From positions 1-64,000 of the forward strand of contig DATHDS010000044.1 in the NCBI GenBank assembly GCA_035318925.1: 64,000 bases of DNA. The letters are read 5' to 3'. Position 1 is the stretch's first letter, and every line of letters starts with the position of its first letter. Shown in pieces: positions 1-7,829 of the stretch. The stretch is from VAXT01 sp035318925. Lineage in GTDB: Bacteria > Actinomycetota > Thermoleophilia > Gaiellales > Gaiellaceae. A model generated the notes under the pieces. It was not told where the DNA came from. It worked only from the letters and a program-made list of their open reading frames with translations, and searched no databases. Made by a program: the position numbers and the translations under genes.

Positions 1-15
1 GCACTGTCTCAGTGG

Positions 16-960
16 TTATCGGCAACCCACCATGAGGCTGACCCGAGCTCCACGCGGCAGGGACCGGCCCGCGCGGGGCCGCTGGGCGATGACGCGGCCG
101 ACCCGGCCCGAGCGAACGCGGCGGATGCCGCCGACGGAGCAGTGTCTGGCGCGGATCTTCGTCTTCGCCGCGCCGAGCTTGAGTCCGATCACCCGCGGCA
201 CCCTGCAACGCACTGCTGGAGGCGGCGGCGGAGGCGGTGGCGGAGGAGGTGGCGGAGGGGGTGGCGGTGGAGGTGGCGGCGGCGGTGGAGCCGTGATCAA
301 CACCTGATAGTTCCACGACGGAAGCCCGATGTCTGGCGCGTAGTCGTAGTAGGTATAGGTCCCGGTCCACGAGGAGCCGATCCAGAAATTCATCGCTGTG
401 GTCGACGCGAGCTCGCTTCTGTTGATCGTGATGGTCGGCCCGTAGCTCCAAGTGCCGTGGAGGGAACCCTGCGGCACACTGAAGTCCCAACTGCTGCCAT
501 TCCACCATCCGAGGCCGATCGTGTTCGTGTCCCCATCGATTGCGATCGCATAGTCGGAGCCCATGTTCCCAGTAGCCGCGTTTTGGTCGGTATCGAGGAA
601 GACGGCGAGGAAATCTCCGGCGTACAAGACTGGATCGGTAGGCGTCTCGATCCTCATGGTGATCGTTCCGAGATCGTCGTTGGAAAAAGTGACGTTCGTG
701 ATGTCGGGCGCGTAGGTTTGGTTGTCGCCTGTGGGATCCACGTAGGACGTCGAATTCGAGTCTGGCGCGGTGGCGTTGCCGGCCATCAGCGTCTTCCCGG
801 CGCTCGATGCATAGCCGGAATGGACGAGCTCAAGCGATCTCGTTCCAGTTGCTGCCTGGCCCAAACCCGGGGCGATCAGCATCGCCATCGCGAAGCCCAA
901 GATCGCCAGCAATCCTGTCGTTCGTTTGGAGCCTGCGACTCGAACAGCTACGTCCGACAT
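16..960 (-). CDS. Secreted protein with polyproline spacer and C-terminal PASTA domain
   Basis: 314 residues. The N-terminus (about 1-36) is a signal peptide: basic start, hydrophobic stretch around LLAILGFAMAMLIAPG, then an Ala-rich cleavage site. Residues about 40-220 form a Thr/Asp-rich beta domain with an FLDTDQNAATG segment that resembles Ca-binding DOMON-like or secreted beta-sandwich domains; this is only a structural impression. A run of more than 20 prolines follows. The last 65 residues look like one PASTA repeat (VPRVIGLKLGAAKTKIRA ... VIAQRPRAG ... LPRGARVSLMVG). PASTA domains bind peptidoglycan stem peptides or beta-lactams in kinases and PBPs; here no kinase or transpeptidase is attached. 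Inferred role: exported protein that reaches or anchors to the wall through its tail. Function unknown. Confidence 0.75.
   Translation of the reverse strand: MSDVAVRVAGSKRTTGLLAILGFAMAMLIAPGLGQAATGTRSLELVHSGYASSAGKTLMAGNATAPDSNSTSYVDPTGDNQTYAPDITNVTFSNDDLGTITMRIETPTDPVLYAGDFLAVFLDTDQNAATGNMGSDYAIAIDGDTNTIGLGWWNGSSWDFSVPQGSLHGTWSYGPTITINRSELASTTAMNFWIGSSWTGTYTYYDYAPDIGLPSWNYQVLITAPPPPPPPPPPPPPPPPPPPPPPPPAVRCRVPRVIGLKLGAAKTKIRARHCSVGGIRRVRSGRVGRVIAQRPRAGRSLPRGARVSLMVGCR
216..289 (-). repeat. GGN-rich microsatellite encoding the polyproline tract
   Basis: An almost pure run of GGC/GGT/GGA/GGG triplets on the plus strand, read as CCN proline codons on the minus strand. The third base varies, so selection on the proline run is more likely than simple slippage of one codon. 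It separates the beta domain from the PASTA domain of the secreted protein. Confidence 0.9.
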
Positions 961-1055
961 TGGTGCTTCCTTTCGGTCGACAGAGGCGGAAGGCTCCTCG
1001 TTTTGCCCACGCCGAGCCAGTATCCCACCATGTGATCACCCGCACAAATTGCCGC

Positions 1056-1868
1056 TCAGTCGTTCGCGAGCGAGCCGCCGCGCTGGGGACGCACGAACGG
1101 GTCGATGTGGCGCGCCGAGAGCTCCTCGGGCCAGTCGCGCGGGTATTCGCCGAGGCTCTGCCGCTCGCCGGCCGGGATTTTCAGCTCGACCGCGATCCGG
1201 CCGCCCTCGACTCTGATCAGGTTGTACGCCGGATGCGGGAACCCGCGCGTGCGCCCCGTCGACACCGTGCCCGAATGGACGATGAACATTCCGGCGACGG
1301 GCCACACGTAGGGGACGTGCCTGTGCCCTGAGAGCACGAGATCGACGCTGAGCTGGCGCAGGAGCGAGATCACGTCGCCGGCGTCGAGCACCTGGTTGCG
1401 CTCGCGGCCGGTGCCCGGCACGGGCATCAGGTGGTGATGGCAGACGAAGATCCGTAGGTCCGCGTCGCCCGTGAAGCCCTCCGCGATCCACCCATAGTGC
1501 TCGCGCCCGATCTCCCCTTCGTCCAGGTCGGGCTTCGACGAGTCGACCGCGACGAGCGCGACCTCGAGACCGTCACAGTGCAGGCGACGCTGCGTGTCCC
1601 GAGGGCCGAACGTGTCCTCGAAGAGCACGTAGCCGACGTTACGGGCGTCGTGGTTGCCCGGCACGTAGACGACGTGCTCGCAGGCGATCGCCGCCAGCTC
1701 CTCTTTGGCCTCCGGGTACTGGTCGGGATAGCCGTCGTCGGTCAGGTCGCCGGCCACGACCACGACGTCGGGCGCGGCGGCGTTAATCTCCGCGATCGCA
1801 GTGCGGAGCAGGTCCTCGCGGTAGCGGGCGCCGCCCACGTGAACGTCGGAGAGTTGCGCGATCAGCAT
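1056..1868 (-). CDS. Calcineurin-like metallophosphoesterase, CpdA/Icc type
   Basis: 270 residues, starting MLIAQLSDVHVGG. The binuclear-metal motifs appear in order: SDVHVG (D-x-H), GDLTDDG (GD), GNHD (GNH[DE]), HHHLMP and GHRHVP (GHxH). This is the class III cyclic nucleotide phosphodiesterase pattern (cAMP phosphodiesterase CpdA and related enzymes), cytoplasmic, with no signal peptide. The substrate cannot be fixed from sequence; cAMP hydrolysis is the family default. It lies 48 nt downstream of the large propeller gene on the same strand and may be cotranscribed with it. Confidence 0.85.
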   Translation of the reverse strand: MLIAQLSDVHVGGARYREDLLRTAIAEINAAAPDVVVVAGDLTDDGYPDQYPEAKEELAAIACEHVVYVPGNHDARNVGYVLFEDTFGPRDTQRRLHCDGLEVALVAVDSSKPDLDEGEIGREHYGWIAEGFTGDADLRIFVCHHHLMPVPGTGRERNQVLDAGDVISLLRQLSVDLVLSGHRHVPYVWPVAGMFIVHSGTVSTGRTRGFPHPAYNLIRVEGGRIAVELKIPAGERQSLGEYPRDWPEELSARHIDPFVRPQRGGSLAND

Positions 1869-1916
1869 CCGGCGCAGTCTGACCGATCTAGCGCCGCGCG
1901 CTGGGCATTCGCGGCA

Positions 1917-4900
1917 CTACGCGCGGACGACGCGGCTTCTGTTCGCCAGGTGCTCTTTGTCGGCGCCGATGAGGGCGCGGAAACGGGCGCGCTTCGCCGA
2001 AGCCTTCCGGACGAGCTTGAAGCTCGACGTGCGCGAGGTTCGCACCTTGGCGATCGTTACCCAGCGCTTGCCCTTGAGCCGCTGGATCCGGACGACGCGG
2101 CGCGGGTGTCGCGGCCCGACCGCGCCGCGGAGATAGACCTTGCCGCTCTTCCGGCGCCCCCTGAGGCTGATCGAATGCTTCACCTTCACGATCACAGTCG
2201 GCTCCGGCAAGACGCCCGTGAAGCCGGCCTTGTAGGTCGTCAGCTTGGTCGGCTTGATGAGAGCCTTGTAGTTCCCGGCCGCATCCGTCATCGCCGGCGG
2301 CAGGGCCGTGAACACGCTCGTCCCGGTCGGCTGGGCGCCGAGGGCGACGGCCTGACCAACGAGTGGGGCCCCCGACTGCGTCATCGTCCCCGAGAGGGTC
2401 ACGGCTTTGCCGTAGACGACCGTCATCGGCAACGCTGTCAGTGTCAGCATAGGGGGAGGCGGCGGAGCGACGGCGCTGTCGTAGAGGACCTTGAAAGCTT
2501 GCACGCGGGGTGTCGCCTGCCCGTCTGCCGACAAGAGGTCGAAGACGACGCGCAGAGACTGGTGCGCGGCAACGGCGATACCGGTCAAATCGAGGGTCGT
2601 ATCGCCTGTATTGAGGGGAACGGTCGCCACTTGCACGCCGGACGTCGCGTCCAGCACCCGCGCCGTTCCCGAGCCGCTTCCTCCGCCGTTCGGCGAGTCG
2701 AGCGTCATCGTGGCCGTGAGCGAGCGCCAGGCGCTGACGACCCGTCCCGCGGAGGGGCCGATCGAGACGGAGGAGCCGCTGCCTGACGGAGAGAAGCTCA
2801 CGGGCGCGTGTGTCACCTCGACCTTGTCGAGCAGTGGGGCACCGGCCGGGTTCGAGAGCCGCGCCTGCCAGCGGACGCCGTGGACGGTGAGCAGGAAGTT
2901 GAGCGCCTCGCTCGGGCTCGAGACCGTGACCGGGAAGTAGTTGGACCAGAAGTCGCCGCCGCCGCCGGAGTACGGCTGGAGGAAGCTCAGCCAGAGAGCG
3001 ACGGAGCTTCCGGTCGAGGTGCGCACGATCTGCCGGAAGTCGCGCACCGTCGTTGATGAGTTTCCGAGCTGGTAGGTCGCCCAGCCGGTCGGAATACCCG
3101 GCTGCGGATTCCCAGGGGTCGGGTAGGCCGAGGTGGCATGGTCGCCCCGCGTGCGGCCGCTTCGGTCGACTCCGCTCGTCCAGACGTGCAACGTGGAGCC
3201 GTCGATCAGCATTCCGGTCGGCTCGACACCCGTCTCGTCGACGGCATAGGCACTCAGGCTCGGGTCGAGGACGACGCCGCGTTTCGTCCAGGCGATGCCG
3301 TCGGCGGAGGTCGCATAACCGACACGCTCGATCAAGGTGCCGTCGAGCGTCTCGACGCCGGTATAGAGCATCCGGTAGTCGCCGACCCCGGCCTTGATCA
3401 CGACCGGGTCCTTGACGGAGGTCGCGTCGAGCTCGCCCGCGGCCCCGACATCGAGGACCGCGCTCGCGCCTCGCGTGAAGGTGCCGTTCGCGGCGCCCGT
3501 CGTCGCCCGACCGATCCTCTCGATGCCACCGGAGTCGACCCCGGTGTAGTACATGACGTAGGTCGCTCCGTCCTTGATCACCGAGGGATGGGCGACAGCA
3601 CTTGCGTCGAACCCGGATCCGTCGCCGGTGAGGAGTTGGCTGCGGGCCGACCACGAGCCGTTGTTCGGCTGCTTCGTGACGGCGTCCTCCGGTGCCGACG
3701 CATAGCCGATCGAATCGGTGCCGCCGGAGTCGAGGCCTGTGAAGTAGACGTAGTACGTGTTCGCGTCATAGAGCGGGCTCGGATCGCGCTGGCCGGCGTT
3801 GTCGAACGCGTTCGGATTGCCGAGGCCGAAGAGGGCGCCGCCGTTGGGACCGGAGACGGAGACCTTCGTCCACGCCGTCCCGTCGGCCGAGGTGGCCTCG
3901 CCGAGCCGGGGCTTGAAGTCGCTACCCCGAGTGCCCCAGTAGAAGCCGGCGAACTTTGGGCTCGCGCCGGCTGGGGCGACCGCTGCGAGGCCCGATGCCT
4001 GGCGTCCGTCGAACACGGTTCCGAGGGCGCCGACGTCCAGCACCGAGCCGCCGGCCTGCGAGCCGTTCACCTTGCCGAAGGAGGTTCCATTGGCCGATGT
4101 GGCAAGTCCGACGCGCGTATGGAAGTTCCCGTTCGCGTCGATCGTGTTGCCGGAGTAGTAGAGCTTGTACGGCGTGGCCGCGCCGGGGTCCGGGAGCAGC
4201 TCGGGCGAGTTCAGGTTCGAGTAGTCGAAGTTCGTGTTCGACCCAGACGGGTTCACGGCCGGGCTCGGGCCCGCCCAGGTGACCCCGTCGGTCGAGGTCG
4301 TGCCCATGATCTTCGTCTGGAAGACGCCGCCGCCAACGAGCTTGCGTCCGGTGAGCAGCATCGAGTAGCCGCTCGCGGTTTTCCAGACCGTCGGCGCGAA
4401 GGCGCCAAACGCGATGTTCGCGCTCACGCCGGGATCCTCGGGGGCGATGACCTTGCCGCCCTTGGCCCACGTGATGCCGTCGGCGGAGGTCGCGTAGGCG
4501 ACCCGCTTCTTGCTCGAGTCGTCGCCCGTGTACCACATCTTCCAGGTCGACCCGTCCTTGAGCACGGTCGGGTCGGCCGCGCTGAAGCTGTCGGCAGAGC
4601 CGGCGGGACCATGCGAGAGAACGGCGAGCGGCACCGGGCCGTAGCTCGGGTACTTCGTCCAGGCGACGCCGTTGAGGGAGGTCGCGTAGCCGATTGCCCC
4701 GAAGACTCCGGAGCGGCCCGAGTACCACATCCGGTAAGGCGTGATCGGGTCGGCTGGGTCGTAGACGACGTCTGGGCCGTAGGCGCCGTCTCCGTCGAAC
4801 GCGCCGGGCGTCGCCTGCATGACCGGAGCGCCGCCGTTCGCGCGCGCCCACGTGACCCCGTCACTTGAGGTCGCAATGAAGATGGCCGGCTTGCCGCCGT

Positions 4901-5381
4901 CTTCGGAGGTGCCGGAGTACCACATCGTGTAAGTCGAGCCCACCTTCGCCAGCGCCGGATCGTCCACGTTGTCGCTGTCGAGCACGGGCGAGGCCGTCGG
5001 GCGCAAAACCGGATTCGCGGCGTCCAGGCCCAGCGGTAGCAGCGTCGTCGGCAGGCCGAGTGTCGCAGCGGCGCCGGTGCCGTTGCGGACAAGCGTCCCG
5101 ACGCCGACGGGCGGGAACAAGACGCTCTGGTAGGTGATGCCGTTGTCGAAGTCGGTGTTGCTATCCCACGGCGTGACACTCGGCGCGCCGTTTGTCGTCA
5201 GGCGCAGGCCGCCTTGAGCGTCGAGCGTCGTGTTCGTCAGCGGCAGCTGAAGGCAGGTCGTGTCGATGAACGTCTCGTAGAAGACGGTGTCGTCACGCGA
5301 GCAGGCGTGCGCGGCGCCCGGTCCAAGGAGCGCGGCTGCCGCTACGGCGAGAAGCAATGCGACACGACGCATTCGCCACAT
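1917..5381 (-). CDS. Large secreted tandem five-bladed propeller protein (GH43/GH32-like fold)
   Basis: 1154 residues. A signal peptide (about 1-27) ends at AHACS. From about residue 120 to 760 there are ten blade-like units carrying an aromatic MWYSG/MWYTG-type strand, most followed by S-x-DG-x-x-W (SSDGVTWAR, SADGITWAK, SADGTAWTK, SADGIAWTK). Ten blades suggest two five-bladed propellers in a row, as in the GH43/GH32/GH62/DUF377 superfamily. The usual acidic triad of GH43 cannot be assigned with confidence, so activity is open; carbohydrate binding or hydrolysis is the family expectation. Residues about 780-1000 are jelly-roll-like, and the last 130 residues form an Ig-like domain (LSGTMTQSGAPLVGQAVAL) with a very basic tail. 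Confidence 0.75.
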   Translation of the reverse strand: MWRMRRVALLLAVAAAALLGPGAAHACSRDDTVFYETFIDTTCLQLPLTNTTLDAQGGLRLTTNGAPSVTPWDSNTDFDNGITYQSVLFPPVGVGTLVRNGTGAAATLGLPTTLLPLGLDAANPVLRPTASPVLDSDNVDDPALAKVGSTYTMWYSGTSEDGGKPAIFIATSSDGVTWARANGGAPVMQATPGAFDGDGAYGPDVVYDPADPITPYRMWYSGRSGVFGAIGYATSLNGVAWTKYPSYGPVPLAVLSHGPAGSADSFSAADPTVLKDGSTWKMWYTGDDSSKKRVAYATSADGITWAKGGKVIAPEDPGVSANIAFGAFAPTVWKTASGYSMLLTGRKLVGGGVFQTKIMGTTSTDGVTWAGPSPAVNPSGSNTNFDYSNLNSPELLPDPGAATPYKLYYSGNTIDANGNFHTRVGLATSANGTSFGKVNGSQAGGSVLDVGALGTVFDGRQASGLAAVAPAGASPKFAGFYWGTRGSDFKPRLGEATSADGTAWTKVSVSGPNGGALFGLGNPNAFDNAGQRDPSPLYDANTYYVYFTGLDSGGTDSIGYASAPEDAVTKQPNNGSWSARSQLLTGDGSGFDASAVAHPSVIKDGATYVMYYTGVDSGGIERIGRATTGAANGTFTRGASAVLDVGAAGELDATSVKDPVVIKAGVGDYRMLYTGVETLDGTLIERVGYATSADGIAWTKRGVVLDPSLSAYAVDETGVEPTGMLIDGSTLHVWTSGVDRSGRTRGDHATSAYPTPGNPQPGIPTGWATYQLGNSSTTVRDFRQIVRTSTGSSVALWLSFLQPYSGGGGDFWSNYFPVTVSSPSEALNFLLTVHGVRWQARLSNPAGAPLLDKVEVTHAPVSFSPSGSGSSVSIGPSAGRVVSAWRSLTATMTLDSPNGGGSGSGTARVLDATSGVQVATVPLNTGDTTLDLTGIAVAAHQSLRVVFDLLSADGQATPRVQAFKVLYDSAVAPPPPPMLTLTALPMTVVYGKAVTLSGTMTQSGAPLVGQAVALGAQPTGTSVFTALPPAMTDAAGNYKALIKPTKLTTYKAGFTGVLPEPTVIVKVKHSISLRGRRKSGKVYLRGAVGPRHPRRVVRIQRLKGKRWVTIAKVRTSRTSSFKLVRKASAKRARFRALIGADKEHLANRSRVVRA

Positions 5382-5410
5382 ATCGGTATCCGGGAGCGGA
5401 AGCTTGACGA

Positions 5411-5430
5411 CGGGCGGCCCGAGCCGCCCG
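5411..5430. other. GC hairpin in gap between hydrolase and propeller genes
   Basis: Perfect 8-bp stem CGGGCGGC/GCCGCCCG with a CCGA loop, between the stop of the hydrolase gene and the start of the propeller gene, both minus strand. There is no T-run on the minus side, so an intrinsic terminator is only weakly supported. Confidence 0.35.
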
Positions 5431-5453
5431 CACGATCCACCCCGGTAACACGC

Positions 5454-6263
5454 TCAGGCCGTGTTCGTCTCGGCCCAGTCGAGGGCGTAGTCGGCGACCT
5501 CTTCCCAGCCGTCCTGGCCCACCGTGTAGTGCGAGCGGCCTGGGAACTCCTTGTATTCCACGGTCGCCGGCGACTTGGACTTCCGGTAGAGCTTGGCCTG
5601 CGACCTGGTGACCGCGGCCGGGACGATGTGGTCGACGCCGCCGGCGATGAGGAGGAGTGGCGCGCGGTCGGGCTTGTCGTAGTCGACCTTCAGCGCCGTG
5701 CCCGGCAGGTTGGTCATGGCGCCCGCGAAAAGAACTCCGCCCGGGCCGGGGATCGCGTAGCGCTCCCAGACCTTCCGTGACTCCTCTTCGCTCAGCGCGT
5801 TCCCGAAGGAGTAATGGAACTGCTTCGGGGTCAATGCGACGGCCTTGTGACGGTTCAGGGGGTTCCTGAGGATCGGCCAGCCCGACTTGAGCGTCGAAAA
5901 CGGAAGCTTCAAGACGCCCTTGATGGCCGCCGCGTCGATCCCGACACCCGCTGCGCCGAGGCCGCGGTCGAGCAGGATCTCCGTGAAGGCGCCGCCGAAG
6001 GAGTGGCCCATGATGATCGGCGGGCTGTCGAGATCACGGATGACTTCCTCGTAGCTGGCGAGGATTTCGGTCACGGTCAGCCGGTCGATTCCGGACGTGT
6101 CGCGGCGCAGCTCGTCGATGTCGCCCGCCATGCCCGGCCAGGCCGGCGCGATCACGCGGTAGCCGCGGCTCTCGAAGCGGGCTTGCCAGTTCTCCCAGCT
6201 GAGCGGCGTCATCCAGAGCCCGTGGATCAGGACGACGGTCTTCGGGCTGGCTGCGGCGTTCAA
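5454..6263 (-). CDS. Alpha/beta hydrolase
   Basis: 269 residues. Classic fold features: VVLIHGLWM oxyanion-loop strand near the N-terminus, nucleophile elbow GHSFGG (Ser near residue 106), acid in GGVDHIVP and catalytic His in GRSHYT near the C-terminus. No signal peptide, so cytoplasmic. The start is TTG, chosen because a strong Shine-Dalgarno (GGAGG) sits 6 nt upstream and the HG strand follows within ten residues. Substrate unknown; family members are esterases, lipases and peptidases. It stands alone between unrelated genes. Confidence 0.85.
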   Translation of the reverse strand: MNAAASPKTVVLIHGLWMTPLSWENWQARFESRGYRVIAPAWPGMAGDIDELRRDTSGIDRLTVTEILASYEEVIRDLDSPPIIMGHSFGGAFTEILLDRGLGAAGVGIDAAAIKGVLKLPFSTLKSGWPILRNPLNRHKAVALTPKQFHYSFGNALSEEESRKVWERYAIPGPGGVLFAGAMTNLPGTALKVDYDKPDRAPLLLIAGGVDHIVPAAVTRSQAKLYRKSKSPATVEYKEFPGRSHYTVGQDGWEEVADYALDWAETNTA

Positions 6264-6338
6264 GGGGCCCTCCAGGACTCAACGTGCGGGCGTGGCACTC
6301 GCAGCCACAATACGCCTCTGGCTCCTCGCAGAAAGACA

Positions 6339-6360
6339 CGACCCGCCGGGAGGCGGGTCG
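6339..6360 (-). terminator. Probable intrinsic terminator after the LspA-like gene
   Basis: Perfect 9-bp stem CGACCCGCC/GGCGGGTCG with a 4-nt loop, about 50 nt past the LspA-like stop on the minus strand. On that strand it is followed by TGTCTTTCT, a weak but acceptable U-tract. It precedes the TTG start and ribosome site of the hydrolase gene. Confidence 0.55.
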
Positions 6361-6409
6361 AAGTCTGGTGAAGCGGGGAGCCACCCCGCGCGCGACTGAC
6401 GCTTAAACC

Positions 6410-6823
6410 TTAAACCGGTTCGAAGAGCCGCTCTCGGTTCTGCAGGGCGAAGATGACCGTCGCCGGGACCAGCAAGAGGATGCCGAACCCGACGGCGACA
6501 TCCCCGACGCTGAAGGCGACGCCGCCGGCAACGAGAGGATCGGGCACGCCCACGAGCGAGGGCCAGAGCGCGATCGAAAAGAGATTCCCGACTGCACCGC
6601 CGAGGATCACCCCGCCGGCAACGGCAATCGAGGGCGATCCGACGCGCGCGACCGCGGCTCCCCAGAGGAATGCGGCCAGCGCACCTGTCGCCACGTAGAG
6701 CCCTGAACGATTGTGGGCGATCACCGCGCCGCCCCGCTCGGAGATCGAGAACGCCTTCTGCGCGAGGTCGAGCGCGGCCACCGCGCCTGCGGTGCCGGCC
6801 AGCAAGCAAAGAATGCGGATCAC
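6410..6823 (-). CDS. Divergent signal peptidase II (LspA)-like membrane protein
   Basis: 137 residues, four hydrophobic segments. The order of LspA boxes can be traced: LDLAQK (box A, normally D-Q-x-T-K), HNRSGLYVATG (box B), GGAVGNL (box C), V-P-D-P (box D) and FSVGDVAVGFG (box E, normally FN-x-AD-x-x-I-x-x-G). LspA cleaves prolipoproteins with two aspartates in the membrane. Here the Asp-Arg that normally follows GN in box C is replaced by FS, and the Asn of box E is lost, while the box A, D and E aspartates remain. It may be a degenerate or specialised homologue. Divergent from the Cys-repeat gene. Confidence 0.6.
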   Translation of the reverse strand: MIRILCLLAGTAGAVAALDLAQKAFSISERGGAVIAHNRSGLYVATGALAAFLWGAAVARVGSPSIAVAGGVILGGAVGNLFSIALWPSLVGVPDPLVAGGVAFSVGDVAVGFGILLLVPATVIFALQNRERLFEPV

Positions 6824-6952
6824 CCCGCAATTATCTGCTTTTCAACCCGGAAAACCAAATGGGTGATTTGCACGATCTTTACAGCTACGAGCGGAATTCG
6901 TTTACATCCGTCGCGCTCTTGTGAGTAGACCCCACAAAGGAGCTCACACAAG

Positions 6953-7501
6953 ATGAAGTCAAGAATCCTGATTGCCGCAGCCCTCGCCGTTCTGGTCGTT
7001 CCGGCCGCTTCGTTTGCAAGCGCTCCGAACGGACAGGACCGCGAGAACGGTGCCCGCGCCTGTCGCGCGCTCCGCACCTCGATGGGCACGGAGCTGTTCC
7101 GCCAGAGCTACGGCACGGCGGCGAGCAACCGTCAGAACGCCATGGGCCGCTGCGTTTCGCAGTGGACGCGGTCCGAGCACCAGAACCGTGTCAGCGCGCG
7201 CTCAGCGTGCAGCGCCGAGCAGGCCGACGCGAACTTCGCCGCCGCGCATGACGGCAAGAGCTTCGCCGAGGTCTACGGCACCGGTCCGAAGCACATGAAC
7301 GCGTTCGGCAAGTGCGTCTCTTCGAAGGCGAAAGCCGCTTCGGCAGAGGCACAGCTGAACACGGTGAATGCGGCCAACACGTGCAAGGCGGAGCGGAGCC
7401 TGGACGTTCCCGCCTTCCGTGCGAAGTACGGCAAGAACGCGAACGACCGCAACGCCTTCGGCAAGTGCGTTTCGCAGGTTGCGAACGCGCCGGCACCTTA
7501 G
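6953..7501 (+). CDS. Secreted three-repeat cysteine protein, unknown function
   Basis: 182 residues. A signal peptide (about 1-22) ends at ASFAS. The mature part consists of three copies of a roughly 45-residue unit, each with an A-x-x-C near its start, a YG (SYG/VYG/KYG) in the middle and N-A-[MF]-G-[KR]-CVS at its end. Each unit thus has two cysteines, which suggests one disulphide per repeat after export. The start is supported by AAAGGAG 10 nt upstream. No known enzyme motif. It is a single-gene unit with its own strong terminator, so probably an abundant exported protein. Confidence 0.8.
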   Translation: MKSRILIAAALAVLVVPAASFASAPNGQDRENGARACRALRTSMGTELFRQSYGTAASNRQNAMGRCVSQWTRSEHQNRVSARSACSAEQADANFAAAHDGKSFAEVYGTGPKHMNAFGKCVSSKAKAASAEAQLNTVNAANTCKAERSLDVPAFRAKYGKNANDRNAFGKCVSQVANAPAP

Positions 7502-7523
7502 GCCCAGCTCTGCGGCTCTAGTT

Positions 7524-7561
7524 GAGGCTCGTCTCGCCCGGTGTCCGGCGAGGCGGGCCTC
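7524..7561 (+). terminator. Strong terminator of the Cys-repeat gene
   Basis: 15-bp stem (GAGGCTCGTCTCGCC with GGCGAGGCGGGCCTC, two G-U pairs) and an 8-nt loop, starting 22 nt past the stop and followed by a T-rich stretch (CCCTTTCGATTT). The stem is nearly symmetric and also ends the convergent small gene on the minus strand. Confidence 0.75.
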
Positions 7562-7573
7562 GTCCCTTTCGAT

Positions 7574-7774
7574 TTACGGGGTCGAAGGCCCGACGAGACG
7601 CCTGGCGAACCGGACTGCCTTGTAACCCGTCCCCGCAACGCCGGCGGCGACGAGGGCGAAGATGTTCGTCGTGACGCAGGTTCGACAGGCGTTGCAGCAG
7701 ACCGTGGCCATCGGAGCGTGCTCGCCGTACTTTCCTGCTGCCTGAGCCAGGCTGCTCGTCCAGATTTGCTTCAC
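7574..7774 (-). CDS. Possible small Cys-rich membrane protein
   Basis: About 66 residues if the GTG at 7774 is used. The middle carries VCCNACRTC, four cysteines within nine residues, followed by a hydrophobic segment (NIFALVAAGVAGTGY) and a basic end (KAVRFARR). The cluster could bind metal or face the membrane. There is no good Shine-Dalgarno before the GTG. The reading frame has natural-looking amino-acid composition, unlike antisense frames of this genome, and sits between a terminator and a divergent start. Function unknown. Confidence 0.4.
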   Translation of the reverse strand: MKQIWTSSLAQAAGKYGEHAPMATVCCNACRTCVTTNIFALVAAGVAGTGYKAVRFARRLVGPSTP

Positions 7775-7829
7775 GGACCCAGCGTACTGACTGTTAGTGT
7801 CGAAACAAGCAAAACAAAGGATTGGGGTC

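Noticed and set aside
216..289. Gly-rich protein encoded on the plus strand
   Set aside because: The minus-strand frame has a signal peptide and PASTA domain; the plus frame is its shadow.
6865..6882. Shared string ATTTGCA[CG]GATCTTTAC near 6.87 and 59.63 kb
   Set aside because: A 16-17-base match with one mismatch is expected by chance about once in a window of this size, and positions relative to genes differ.
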